NCBI RefSeq assembly: GCF_003589745.1
Contig: NZ_CP032364.1
Location: 1,860,001-1,924,000, forward strand
Source: Lachnoanaerobaculum umeaense
Lineage (GTDB): Bacteria > Bacillota > Clostridia > Lachnospirales > Lachnospiraceae
DNA: 64,000 bases
Reading direction: 5' to 3'
Part shown: piece after piece, positions 27,062-36,121 of the stretch
Position numbering within the stretch: the stretch's first letter is position 1
How the letters are laid out: every line of letters begins with the position of its first letter
Made by a program: the position numbers and the translations under genes
The notes under the pieces: model-generated
What the model was told of the DNA's origin: nothing
Database searches by the model: none
Seen by the model: the letters and a program-made list of their open reading frames with translations, nothing else

Positions 27062-27095
27062 CTCCCTGAATAGATAAACAAATCTAATCAGGGAG
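27062..27095 (-). terminator. Terminator after the second amidase gene
   Basis: On the minus strand CTCCCTGA pairs with TCAGGGAG, and inside it TAGAT pairs with ATCTA around a TTGTTT loop, followed by ATTTTATAT. It closes the coaBC-to-amidase run. The remaining gap to the zinc-ribbon gene (26957-27061) is very AT-rich; a promoter is expected there but no convincing -35/-10 pair stands out. Confidence 0.82.
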
Positions 27096-27115
27096 TAAGT
27101 AAGTACTATTCAGTT

Positions 27116-28231
27116 TTAAAATCCAAATCCGGATGATATTGCTTTTGCATCTGCATCTGACCATTTATTTATCAAATCGGATTGCATAGCTTTTTTTCTG
27201 ACCTCCGGTACTGAGTGGAATCCATGTTCAACTATCATTCCGGGTACTCCTGCTATATTGGCACCTCTTAGTACTCCATAGTAGTCACCATTCTCTCCAA
27301 GTCTATAGTAAACACTGCCATTTATTGTAGTACTGTCATTTTTTGCAACCGTCCACTCACCAATAGATCCTTTTTTTACAGTGTCAAAATCTTTACTCTT
27401 TGCTAAGCCCTCATTGAAGTTTACATTTGAGAGATTTGCTCCAATATTATTTGCAATATTTATACATAGTTCATTCTCTTTTGCAAGTGAATTAAGTATT
27501 ATCAAAGGTTTATTGATAGAAAGTGGTTGTGAATCTGTAGGATAACCATTAGCATGTGAATTATTTGAGTTTGTATGCAATGATATAAACAAATCCGCTC
27601 CTATTCTTCCGGCCATGTCTCCTCTTAGAGAAATATGACCTCCGTCTAGATTTTTATCTGTAAATCCATCAATGGTAATACTCTCTGTTGTCCTTGTCAA
27701 CACTGAACTGATGCCATAGTTTTTCTTTAAAGTATCTTTTAAAGAAAGTCCCAACTTCAGTACTGTCATAGACTCTGAGTAACCATATCCATCCTCTCCA
27801 TCTACTGAATTCTTCGTCTGAAAATGTCCCGGATCAATACAGATCAGTACATTGCTTGCATATATTGACTTTCCTTTCAATACCTTACCATTTTTTAGGT
27901 AAGCATCTACTCTGTACTCATATCTAACATATCCGCTTACACTTATCTTATCTGTATATGATAAATTGCTCGTCTTTTCATCTTTAGCTGATATACTTTT
28001 TATCTCTTTGAAGTCTTTTGAAGATTTATCCCTTTTTAGAATACTATATCTGCTCACTTCATTTACATCAGTATTTGAAAAATATAAATTTATCTCATTC
28101 TTTGATTTTCTATCAAAATCTAGGCTATCAATAGCTGTTTTTACATTTGCTTCCAGTGCATAAGTGTTCTTTGGTAATATCAATATGGCGAATGCAAAAA
28201 CAAACAAAGCCAATATTATCTTTTTACTCAT
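27116..28231 (-). CDS. Secreted N-acetylmuramoyl-L-alanine amidase (Amidase_3)
   Basis: 371 residues from ATG 28231; a TTG at 28237 overlaps the metQ stop. Signal peptide to about residue 26 (NTYALEA). Residues about 30-130 form a fibronectin-like or beta-sandwich domain (RYEYRVDAYLKNGKVLKG). The amidase domain (about 135-371) has ICIDPGHFQ (zinc His), ESMTVLKLGLSL (zinc Glu), FISLHTNSN (zinc His) and GMIVEHGFHS (catalytic Glu). It directly follows metQ with no good ribosome binding site, suggesting coupling to a transport operon unrelated in function. Confidence 0.9.
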   Translation of the reverse strand: MSKKIILALFVFAFAILILPKNTYALEANVKTAIDSLDFDRKSKNEINLYFSNTDVNEVSRYSILKRDKSSKDFKEIKSISAKDEKTSNLSYTDKISVSGYVRYEYRVDAYLKNGKVLKGKSIYASNVLICIDPGHFQTKNSVDGEDGYGYSESMTVLKLGLSLKDTLKKNYGISSVLTRTTESITIDGFTDKNLDGGHISLRGDMAGRIGADLFISLHTNSNNSHANGYPTDSQPLSINKPLIILNSLAKENELCINIANNIGANLSNVNFNEGLAKSKDFDTVKKGSIGEWTVAKNDSTTINGSVYYRLGENGDYYGVLRGANIAGVPGMIVEHGFHSVPEVRKKAMQSDLINKWSDADAKAISSGFGF

Positions 28232-28233
28232 AA

Positions 28234-29100
28234 TCAAAACATCGGTACAACTGCACCATTGTATTTATCTTCTATAAATTTCTTAACAGTATCACTTTCA
28301 AGTGCCTTTATAAGGGCAAGCGTAGCATCTGATTTCTCATCACCTTCTCTTACAGCTATAATATTTGCATATGTTGTAGCTGCAAGCGACTTTGAATCCT
28401 CTATTGCAAGTGCATCACTTACCTTAAGTCCTGCATCTATTGCATAGTTTCCATTTACAACTGCCACATCAACATCCTGAAGCGTTCTCGCTACCTGTGC
28501 AGCTTCAATTTCTTGAATATCAAGGTTCTTTGGGTTCTCAACGATATCCTGCTTTGTAGCATTGATTCCGACACCTTCTTTTAACTTAATAAGTCCGTTA
28601 TCTTCAAGTAAAAGTAATGCTCTTGCCTCATTTGTAGCATCATTAGGTACTGAAATTTTTGCACCGTCTGCTAATGCATCAAGTGAAGCTGTCTTACCTG
28701 CATAGATACCGAACGGTTCATAGTGAATTGCTCCTGCTGAAACAAGTGTTGTATTATGCTCTTTATTAAAATTCTCAAGGTATGGATAGTGTTGAAAGTA
28801 GTTTGCATCCAATTCTTTTGAATCCAGTGCCACATTTGGCTGAATATAGTCATTATACTCAACTATCTTTAAATCATATCCTTCTTCATTCAATGCAGGT
28901 CTTGCTGCCTCTAAAATCTCTGAATGTGGTGCAGGTGTTGCACCAACAACAATTGTCTTTAAATCCTTGCTTGCACCCTCACTCTTTGACTCTGCTGCAC
29001 TCTCATTTGAACTTGTATTTGTATCTGCCGCTTTTTTTCCACATCCTGCCAAAGCAAGAAGTGATACTAAACCTAATGTTAATAAAATTCTTTTTTTCAT
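28234..29100 (-). CDS. metQ: Methionine-binding lipoprotein
   Basis: 288 residues. Lipobox ALAGC (Cys20), then the NlpA/MetQ fold: VGATPAPHSEILE near 52, YFQHYPYLENFN, SVPNDATNEARALLLLE and VDVAVVNGNYA are all family hallmarks. It captures methionine (often D- and L-forms) outside the membrane and hands it to MetNI. AAAGGAGG precedes the ATG, and it has its own promoter in the 112-nt gap after metI, so the receptor can be made in excess over the permease. Confidence 0.95.
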   Translation of the reverse strand: MKKRILLTLGLVSLLALAGCGKKAADTNTSSNESAAESKSEGASKDLKTIVVGATPAPHSEILEAARPALNEEGYDLKIVEYNDYIQPNVALDSKELDANYFQHYPYLENFNKEHNTTLVSAGAIHYEPFGIYAGKTASLDALADGAKISVPNDATNEARALLLLEDNGLIKLKEGVGINATKQDIVENPKNLDIQEIEAAQVARTLQDVDVAVVNGNYAIDAGLKVSDALAIEDSKSLAATTYANIIAVREGDEKSDATLALIKALESDTVKKFIEDKYNGAVVPMF

Positions 29101-29130
29101 TTATTTTTCCTCCTTTATTTTCATATACAA

Positions 29131-29159
29131 TGTATAGACTATAAAATATATTCTGTCAA
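29131..29159 (-). promoter_or_regulatory. Internal promoter for metQ
   Basis: Minus strand: consensus -35 TTGACA (29159-29154), 17-bp spacer, -10 TATACA (29136-29131), about 30 bp before the metQ start. No S-box or T-box structure is recognisable around it. Confidence 0.75.
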
Positions 29160-29212
29160 TCATTTAGACTTCTTATGTTTATAGTCTTTTCTTATAACTA
29201 GTTAACTATATA

Positions 29213-29860
29213 CTATCTGATTCTCTTATCAGAACGCTTTGATCCCCTCATAAATATCTCTTGTATTATCTGTACCAACAGTACCAATATAGCTACTGTT
29301 ATAAACATTATATCTGTCTGATATCTGTAGTATCCATAATTTATCGCAATAGTTCCAAGTCCACCACCACCTGTAAATCCTGCCATTGCAGAATATCCAA
29401 GTATTGTAGTAACTGATATTGCTGCACCCACCAAAAGTGAAGGCTTAGACTCAGGTAAAAGCACTTTGAATATTATTTGGAAATTGCTGGCTCCCATTGA
29501 CTTTGCCGCCTCTATAACTCCGGCATCCACTTCTTTTAATGAAGACTCTACCATTCTTGCGATATAGGGTGCTGCTGCAATTACAAGTGGAGGTATAACT
29601 GCTATAGGTCCTATAGATGTTCCCACCAACAGTCTTGTAAGAGGTATAACCATAATAAGCAAAATCATAAAAGGTACAGATCTTATAAGATTTATGATCA
29701 TTCCCAAAATACCGTTAATCTTTGGCATAGGCTTTATACCTGTATTATCTGTAACCACCAAAATAACCCCCAGCGGTATACCTATAAGATATGAGAAGAA
29801 TGAGGATGCAATGGTCATCAATAAAGTCTCTTGCAAACCTTTTATAATCATTGAAACCAT
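29213..29860 (-). CDS. metI: Methionine ABC transporter permease
   Basis: 215 residues, five transmembrane helices, the usual MetI length. The coupling-helix EAA motif is clear: VIEAAKSMGASNFQIIFKVLLPES (around 125-148). Other family marks are GIPLGVILVV and FTGGGGLGTIAINYGYYRY. MetI dimerises and is driven by MetN. Its ATG follows the metN stop by 1 nt. Confidence 0.95.
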   Translation of the reverse strand: MVSMIIKGLQETLLMTIASSFFSYLIGIPLGVILVVTDNTGIKPMPKINGILGMIINLIRSVPFMILLIMVIPLTRLLVGTSIGPIAVIPPLVIAAAPYIARMVESSLKEVDAGVIEAAKSMGASNFQIIFKVLLPESKPSLLVGAAISVTTILGYSAMAGFTGGGGLGTIAINYGYYRYQTDIMFITVAILVLLVQIIQEIFMRGSKRSDKRIR

Positions 29861-29861
29861 A

Positions 29862-30929
29862 TTATTCTATATCCTCCTTTACTTCATCAAATGATATATC
29901 ATGATAAACCATGCCTATGCTATCCAAATATCTCTTTGCCTTTAATGCCTCTTCTTCACCTGATATCTGTACTATCATATGACCGACCGCTGAACCTCCG
30001 ATATCCTTGGTCTGTGCATAAAGTATATTTACCGGAATACCGCATGAAAGTATCATATTTGAGAGTACAGGTTCAAATGAACTTCTTCCATCAAACTCTA
30101 TTCTAAGTTTTGCCCCTGATACTATCTCCTTACTTTGCAATACATCACCAAGTATCAGCTTTTTGCCTATATCCGACTGTGGATTAGCGAAAATATCTTC
30201 CACTTTTCCCATCTCAGCTATCTTGCTGTTTTCAATTATAGCAACTCTATCACATATACTCTCTATTACCTTCATTTCATGAGTTATTACTATTACAGTA
30301 ATTCCCATTTTTTTGTTTATATCCTTTATTAGATCCAGAATCTGCTTTGTAGTCTTTGGATCGAGTGCTGATGTTGCCTCATCACATAATAATAGCTTAG
30401 GATTTGTAGCAATAGCTCTGGCAATAGCCACTCTCTGCTTTTGCCCTCCTGAAAGCTGTGCAGGATATGCCTTTTCTCTATCTGAGAGTCCTACAAGTTT
30501 TAACAGCTCCCTTGCCCTGGCTCTGGCATTTGCCTTTAAAACTCCTCTCATTCGTTTAAACAACTTCCCTGATCCTACATTTTGTGTTTCACTTATCTCT
30601 AAGGGAAAACATACATTATCCAATATATTTCTCTGTGACAGTAGATTAAACTGTTGGAAAATCATTCCCATATCTCTTCTGACATTCCTTATCTGTACAG
30701 AATTCATGTCCTTTAGTCCTTTTCCTTCAAAGAATACATCTCCCTCTGTAGGAACCTCAAGATAGTTGATACATCTTACCAAAGTAGACTTTCCGGCACC
30801 TGAGAGACCTATTATTCCAAAGATCTCACCTCTTTTTATATCAAGATTAATATTATCTAAGGCTCTCACATCTCCATTTTTGGTATGAAACACCTTTCCC
30901 ATAGCTTTTAAGCTTACAATAGAATCCAT
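29862..30929 (-). CDS. metN: Methionine ABC transporter ATP-binding protein
   Basis: 355 residues. Nucleotide-binding domain (about 1-245): Walker A GLSGAGKSTL, Q-loop IFQQFNLLSQ, signature LSGGQKQRVAIA, Walker B LLLCDEATSALD, ITHEM switch. The C-terminal NIL domain (about 275-350) senses intracellular methionine and blocks transport when it is abundant; it is complete here. It lies 9 nt after pepV, an unusual partner for met transport that would supply methionine from peptides. Confidence 0.95.
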   Translation of the reverse strand: MDSIVSLKAMGKVFHTKNGDVRALDNINLDIKRGEIFGIIGLSGAGKSTLVRCINYLEVPTEGDVFFEGKGLKDMNSVQIRNVRRDMGMIFQQFNLLSQRNILDNVCFPLEISETQNVGSGKLFKRMRGVLKANARARARELLKLVGLSDREKAYPAQLSGGQKQRVAIARAIATNPKLLLCDEATSALDPKTTKQILDLIKDINKKMGITVIVITHEMKVIESICDRVAIIENSKIAEMGKVEDIFANPQSDIGKKLILGDVLQSKEIVSGAKLRIEFDGRSSFEPVLSNMILSCGIPVNILYAQTKDIGGSAVGHMIVQISGEEEALKAKRYLDSIGMVYHDISFDEVKEDIE

Positions 30930-30938
30930 ACTTCCCCC

Positions 30939-32342
30939 TTACTCACACAGCTCCACTATCGCCTGTGCAAATATTTTTGCTGCAGCTACAAGCTCATCTA
31001 TTACTACGAACTCATCTGCACCATGCATCTTTGTATCTGTTCCCGGGAAAACTGCTCCAAATGCTACACCATTTTCAATATCATGCACATAGGTTCCTCC
31101 ACCCATTGCAAGGCACTCCCCCTTAAGTCCTGTATAATCCTCATAAATTGAGAGTAATGTCTTTACAAAAGGAGAATTTCCATCTACCTCATGTGGCTTT
31201 ACCACTGTATCTTCCAAAAATTCTATATCAATACCTTTGAATTTTTCACTTACAGTTTTTAATATCTTTTCTCCATCACCACTTACCGGTATTCTACAGT
31301 CAAAGAAACCATGCATAATATTGTTTTTTAGATTCAATATTGAGAATGCAAGCGTAAGTGCTCCACTTCTCTCGTCTTCTACTGCAATACCCAGATTTTC
31401 TCCACTTGTATCACCATGTGGCATAAGCTTATACAGCTTCTTTATAGTTTCTATTTTCTTTGAAGGTGAGAATTCAAGTCTGCAAAGCAATTCCAATAAC
31501 CCTGTAATAGCATTGTTTCCACTATCAGGTGTAGATGCATGTGCATTGGCACCCAAAGCTGTAATTTCAAATACCGGCACCAAATCAAAACTGAATTTTA
31601 TACCGGTTTCCTCAGCAACCGCTTTAGCTTTTTCTTCTACTTCATCTATATCAAATCCCTCTATAACAGCTTTTGCTTTTGGCGGTACTACATTTACCTT
31701 TGTACCCGCTTCAATACTTACAAGTCTTTTATCTCCACCGTCCTCAAGTGCAGCTGAGAACTCTCCCTGAAGACGGCCTTTTTCGATATTCACTACCGGG
31801 AATTCTCCATCCGGTGAGAAAGTCATAGGAGCTTCCTGCTCCTTTTTATAATAATACTGTATACAGCTACTACCACATTCCTCATCTGTGCCTAAAACAA
31901 GTCTTGTATTCTTCTTTACCGGTATACCTAAATCTCTTACTGCACGAAGTGCAAAAAGTGCGGCAACTGCCGGTCCCTTATCATCTGACGTTCCCCTTCC
32001 ATAGATTTTTCCGTCTATTTCCTTAGGTTCAAAAGGAGCTGTAACACTCCATCCCTCACCCTCAGGTACTACATCCAAATGTGCCAATATATCTAAGCCT
32101 TTTTCCCTGTCATTTAAATCTACAGCACCTACATAATTGTCATAATTTGTGATTTCAAAGCCATATTTTTCTGCTAGATTAAGTGCAAGTGTCAATGCTC
32201 TTTTTGGACCTTCTCCAAAAGGAGCTCCCTCCACATACTCACTTCTTTGGCTGTTTATAGAGCATAATCTTATGATGTCTTCTACCATCTCGTCTCTATG
32301 ATCATCTATATATTTTTCTATTTCTTCTCTGTATTTTCTCAT
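30939..32342 (-). CDS. pepV: Dipeptidase PepV (M20 family)
   Basis: 467 residues, typical PepV length. M20 zinc peptidase motifs: ILAHLDVVPEGEGW (about 84-97), YGRGTSDDKGP with the bridging Asp, and LGTDEECGS with the catalytic Glu pair; MGGGTYVHDIEN near the end carries a final metal ligand. It cleaves dipeptides with broad specificity in the cytoplasm. Located 12 nt after prfC and 9 nt before metN, it probably shares the coaBC transcript. Confidence 0.93.
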   Translation of the reverse strand: MRKYREEIEKYIDDHRDEMVEDIIRLCSINSQRSEYVEGAPFGEGPKRALTLALNLAEKYGFEITNYDNYVGAVDLNDREKGLDILAHLDVVPEGEGWSVTAPFEPKEIDGKIYGRGTSDDKGPAVAALFALRAVRDLGIPVKKNTRLVLGTDEECGSSCIQYYYKKEQEAPMTFSPDGEFPVVNIEKGRLQGEFSAALEDGGDKRLVSIEAGTKVNVVPPKAKAVIEGFDIDEVEEKAKAVAEETGIKFSFDLVPVFEITALGANAHASTPDSGNNAITGLLELLCRLEFSPSKKIETIKKLYKLMPHGDTSGENLGIAVEDERSGALTLAFSILNLKNNIMHGFFDCRIPVSGDGEKILKTVSEKFKGIDIEFLEDTVVKPHEVDGNSPFVKTLLSIYEDYTGLKGECLAMGGGTYVHDIENGVAFGAVFPGTDTKMHGADEFVVIDELVAAAKIFAQAIVELCE

Positions 32343-32354
32343 ACTATTCCTTTC

Positions 32355-33941
32355 TTAGTTCTTTCCAAATTCATTAAGAACCAGTCCCTCATTTCTTTCC
32401 TCAACCATTCTCACACTCCAAGGATGTGTAAAAATAAGAAGTGGGCGATCCTTAAGATCCTTGATCTTTTTCATATCACTTGTTCCCTGTATTTTATCTA
32501 TATATACAGTAGACGTTTCATCTATCCATCTTATATGCTCATAAGGCAGCTTATCAAGCTTCACATCCACATTATATTCATTCTTAAGTCGATAAAGCAA
32601 TACTTCAAACTGAAGCACACCAACCACTCCTACTATTATCTCTTCCATTCCGGTATTATACTCCTGGAAAATCTGGATTGCACCTTCCTGAGCTATCTGA
32701 TACACACCTTTTAGGAATTGTTTTCTCTTCATGGTGTCTACCTGACGTACTCTGGCAAAATGTTCAGGTGCAAATGTAGGAATACCCTCAAATTCAACAT
32801 TGTTTACAGTAGAAAGTGTATCACCTATACCAAATATACCCGGATCAAATACTCCAATAATATCTCCGGCATACGCCTTATCAACTATCTTTCTCTCATC
32901 AGCCATCATCTGAGTAGACTGATTAAGCTTTATCTTTTTATTTCCCTGTACATGGAAAACATCCATACCTGCATTATACTCACCTGAACAGATTCTCATA
33001 AAAGCTATTCTGTCTCTGTGAGCTTTGTTCATATTTGCTTGAATCTTAAATACAAAGGCTGAGAAGAAGTCATCCTTCATAGGATCTACCATTCCATCAT
33101 GTGTCTTTCTCTTAATAGGTGATGTGGTCATTTTTAAGAAATGTTCAAGGAATGTTTGTACTCCGAAATTTGTAAGAGCTGATCCAAAAAATACAGGACT
33201 TAGCTCTCCTACAGATACTCTCTCCATATCAAGATCATCACTTGCACCATCCAAAAGTTCTATATCTCCTCTTAGTATATCAGCATAGTCAAATCCAATA
33301 TAATCATCCAGCTTACTATCCTCCAGATCAATAACCTGTGTATCAACCTCCTTCATTCCGGCATGATTTGCAGTAAACTTATTTATAAGCTTTGTCTGTC
33401 TGTCATATACCCCCTTAAAATTCTTTCCTGATCCAATCGGCCAGTTCACAGGGCAGGTCCTTATGCCAAGTACATTTTCTATCTCATCCAAAAGCTCAAA
33501 AGGATCTCTCGCTTCTCTGTCAAGCTTATTTATAAATGTAAATATAGGTATCTTTCTCATTACACATACCTTAAAAAGCTTTATAGTCTGTGCCTCTACA
33601 CCTTTACCGGCATCTATTACCATGACTGCTGAATCTGCTGCCATAAGTGTTCTGTATGTATCCTCAGAGAAGTCCTGATGTCCCGGTGTATCCAAAATAT
33701 TAATACAAAATCCCTCATAGTTGAACTGCATTACTGATGAAGTTACAGAGATACCTCTTTCCTTCTCTATCTCCATCCAGTCACTTACCGCATATTTGGC
33801 TGTCTTCTTGCCCTTTACACTTCCTGCTAAATTTATAGCACCACCATAGAGCAAAAACTTCTCAGTCAATGTTGTTTTTCCGGCATCCGGGTGTGATATT
33901 ATGGCAAATGTTCTTCTCTTACTTATCTCTCCAAAGTTCAC
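32355..33941 (-). CDS. prfC: Peptide chain release factor 3
   Basis: 528 residues, normal for RF3. A translational GTPase that removes RF1/RF2 from the ribosome. G1 AIISHPDAGKTTLTE, switch/G2 ERGISVTSS, G3 LDTPGHQDFSEDTYR and G4 FINKLDRE are intact, followed by the beta-barrel and RF3 C-terminal domain (LQFEVLLYRLKNEY). It overlaps coaBC by one base and follows it. Related TetM-type proteins lack the RF3 C-terminal signature, so the call is firm. Confidence 0.96.
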   Translation of the reverse strand: MNFGEISKRRTFAIISHPDAGKTTLTEKFLLYGGAINLAGSVKGKKTAKYAVSDWMEIEKERGISVTSSVMQFNYEGFCINILDTPGHQDFSEDTYRTLMAADSAVMVIDAGKGVEAQTIKLFKVCVMRKIPIFTFINKLDREARDPFELLDEIENVLGIRTCPVNWPIGSGKNFKGVYDRQTKLINKFTANHAGMKEVDTQVIDLEDSKLDDYIGFDYADILRGDIELLDGASDDLDMERVSVGELSPVFFGSALTNFGVQTFLEHFLKMTTSPIKRKTHDGMVDPMKDDFFSAFVFKIQANMNKAHRDRIAFMRICSGEYNAGMDVFHVQGNKKIKLNQSTQMMADERKIVDKAYAGDIIGVFDPGIFGIGDTLSTVNNVEFEGIPTFAPEHFARVRQVDTMKRKQFLKGVYQIAQEGAIQIFQEYNTGMEEIIVGVVGVLQFEVLLYRLKNEYNVDVKLDKLPYEHIRWIDETSTVYIDKIQGTSDMKKIKDLKDRPLLIFTHPWSVRMVEERNEGLVLNEFGKN

Positions 33942-35140
33942 TAAAAATTCCTCACTATCTCATCAAATATCTTTTCTGCCACTTCCAGTTTTGACAGCTT
34001 ATCAAGTCTTATCTCATCATCCTTTGTAAATATGGTTACCACATTTGTATCAGTTCCAAAGCCTGCACCCTCAATTTTTACATTATTTGCAACTATCATA
34101 TCTACATTTTTCTTTACCAGTTTGCTCTTGGAATTTTCTTCCATATTTTCTGTTTCCATAGAAAATCCACAGATAAACTGTTTTTTAGGGTTGTTTTCTT
34201 TTCTCTCACCAAGTTCCTTTAAGATATCTTTAGTTCTTGAAAGTTCTATAGTAAGATCTCCATCTTTTTTCTTTATCTTCTCATCACAATAGTTTGCAGG
34301 TGTATAGTCTGCTACAGCAGCAGCCTTTATTATAATATCCTGTGCATCTGATATCTTCATTATCTCTTCATACATATCTTCTGCTGATTTTATATCTATT
34401 CTCTTTATAAAATCAGGCACAAGCACATTTGATGGTCCCATTACCAAACTGACCTTAGCACCTCGATACGCAGCCATCTTAGCAATCTCTATGCCCATCT
34501 TGCCTGTAGAATTATTGGATATATACCTTACAGGATCTATCGCCTCTCTTGTTGGCCCTGCACTTACGCATACCTTCTTACCTGAGAGATCCTTCTTCTG
34601 ATATAATGCCTTCTTTATATATTCTAAGAGCATCTCAGGCTCAGGCATCTTACCGGCACCAATATCACCACATGCCAAATGTCCACTTGCAGGCAGAATA
34701 ATCTCCATGCCATAGGTTCTCAGCTTCATAATATTGTGCTTGACTACCTTGTTTTCAAACATTGTAGTATTCATAGCAGGAGAAACCACCACCGGACATC
34801 TCATAGCTAAAGTCGTAGTTGTCAGCATATCATCTGCAATACCATTTGCCAGTTTGCCTATTACATTGGCACTGGCAGGTGCTATTAAAAACACATCAGC
34901 CCATTTACCAAGTTCTATATGATCCACCTTAAACTCAAAGTTTCTGTCAAATGTATCTATATATACTTTTTCTGAGGTCAGAGTTTCAAAAGTCATAGGA
35001 GTGATAAACTGACAAGCATTTTTTGTCATAATCACCTTTACATTCGCTCCCTGTTTTTTCAGCATACTCGCAAGGTTTGCAATTTTATATGCCGCAATTC
35101 CTCCTGTTACACCAAGTAGTATATTTTTATTTTCCAGCAT
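33941..35140 (-). CDS. coaBC: Bifunctional phosphopantothenoylcysteine decarboxylase / phosphopantothenate-cysteine ligase
   Basis: 399 residues. CoaC half (about 1-180): TGGIAAYK, active His in VDHIELGKWADV, PAMN motif and the lid PASGHLACGDIGAGKMPE. CoaB half (about 185-399): VCVSAGPTREAIDPVRYISN and AAVADYTP, with the CTP-binding KIKK region. It makes 4'-phosphopantetheine for CoA in two steps. TATGGAGG precedes the ATG. It is divergent from coaX, the first enzyme of the same pathway. Confidence 0.96.
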   Translation of the reverse strand: MLENKNILLGVTGGIAAYKIANLASMLKKQGANVKVIMTKNACQFITPMTFETLTSEKVYIDTFDRNFEFKVDHIELGKWADVFLIAPASANVIGKLANGIADDMLTTTTLAMRCPVVVSPAMNTTMFENKVVKHNIMKLRTYGMEIILPASGHLACGDIGAGKMPEPEMLLEYIKKALYQKKDLSGKKVCVSAGPTREAIDPVRYISNNSTGKMGIEIAKMAAYRGAKVSLVMGPSNVLVPDFIKRIDIKSAEDMYEEIMKISDAQDIIIKAAAVADYTPANYCDEKIKKKDGDLTIELSRTKDILKELGERKENNPKKQFICGFSMETENMEENSKSKLVKKNVDMIVANNVKIEGAGFGTDTNVVTIFTKDDEIRLDKLSKLEVAEKIFDEIVRNF

Positions 35141-35174
35141 AAAGCCTCCATAATCATAATTTAATGCTTACAAG

Positions 35175-35203
35175 ATTATACGATATTTTATTATTGCAAG
35201 CAA
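35175..35203 (-). promoter_or_regulatory. Promoter of the coaBC operon
   Basis: Minus strand: -35 TTGCTT (35203-35198), 17-bp spacer, consensus -10 TATAAT (35180-35175), about 35 bp before the coaBC ATG. For coaX on the plus strand only a weak candidate (TTTAAG, 17 bp, TATGTA near 35262-35290) is seen. Confidence 0.75.
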
Positions 35204-35319
35204 GGATAGAGATTAGTATACTTTATATAAAATATAAAGCTTTAATTTTATGAATCTAAAGTTTAAGTATTGTAAAATTAAAACTATGTATTATTAAAAA
35301 TGAGAAGAAGGATAATATT

Positions 35320-36084
35320 ATGATATTGGCAATCGATATGGGTAACTCAAATATTGTCATAGGTGGAATAGACAATACAAAGATATATTTTCTAGAGAGA
35401 ATAACCACCTATACCACCAGAACTGAGCTGGAGTACTCTATGTATATCAAAGGTATTTTAGATATACATGGTGTAAATCCTAAGGATATAGAGGGTGCCA
35501 TACTTTCAAGCGTAGTTCCACCATTAAATGAAACCATAAGACATGCTATCACCAAAATAACCGGACTTGAATGTATGTTGGTGGAATCCGGTATGAAGAC
35601 CGGGTTGAACATACTTATGGACAATCCTAAAACTGTAGGTTCAGATATGATAGTGGATGCTGTAGCTGCTATGGATGAATATCCTCTACCGCTAGCTATT
35701 ATAGACATGGGTACGGCTACCACAATCTCAGTAGTAGATAATAAAGGCAATTATATTGGTGGTATAATACATCCGGGACTTCGCATATCTCTAGATACTC
35801 TAAGTTCAAAAACAGCTCAACTCCCACAAGTAAACCTAGATATTCCAAAGAAGGTAATAGCTAAAAATACTATTGACAGTATGAGAAGTGGCATACTCTT
35901 TGGTCATGCAGGAATGATGGATGGCATTATATATCGCATGGAAGAAGAACTTGGAGAAAAACTTAATGTAGTAGCTACCGGTGGTCTTGCACCATTTGTA
36001 ACTCCCCTTTGCAAGCATGATATTATAGTAGATGACAGTCTACTATTAAAAGGACTATTAAAACTCTATATAAAGAATCAATAA
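35320..36084 (+). CDS. coaX: Type III pantothenate kinase
   Basis: 254 residues, plus strand. CoaX phosphorylates pantothenate, the first CoA step, with the ASKHA fold and no CoA feedback. Motifs: DMGNSN near residue 6 (phosphate 1), GSDMIVDAVAAMD, IDMGTATTISVVD (catalytic region) and GGIIHPGLRISLD. AAGGA is 7 nt before the ATG. It stands as a single gene with a terminator after it. Confidence 0.95.
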   Translation: MILAIDMGNSNIVIGGIDNTKIYFLERITTYTTRTELEYSMYIKGILDIHGVNPKDIEGAILSSVVPPLNETIRHAITKITGLECMLVESGMKTGLNILMDNPKTVGSDMIVDAVAAMDEYPLPLAIIDMGTATTISVVDNKGNYIGGIIHPGLRISLDTLSSKTAQLPQVNLDIPKKVIAKNTIDSMRSGILFGHAGMMDGIIYRMEEELGEKLNVVATGGLAPFVTPLCKHDIIVDDSLLLKGLLKLYIKNQ

Positions 36085-36092
36085 ATACAGCT

Positions 36093-36117
36093 AAAGCCTT
36101 GGTAATCCCAAGGCTTT
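36093..36117. terminator. Bidirectional hairpin between coaX and ftsZ
   Basis: Perfect 10-bp stem AAAGCCTTGG / CCAAGGCTTT with a 5-nt loop, between two converging stop codons (coaX ends 36084, ftsZ ends 36122). T tracts are short in both directions (ATAATTATTTC on the plus strand), so efficiency may be moderate. Confidence 0.75.
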
Positions 36118-36121
36118 ATAA

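Noticed and set aside
16831..28231. Prophage or conjugative element
   Set aside because: No integrase, capsid, terminase, relaxase or type IV secretion genes, and no flanking tRNA or attachment repeats.
28234..30940. S-box or T-box riboswitch controlling metNIQ
   Set aside because: The gaps before metN (9 nt) and metQ (112 nt) are too short or lack the conserved core; no T-box GGGTGG-type element seen.
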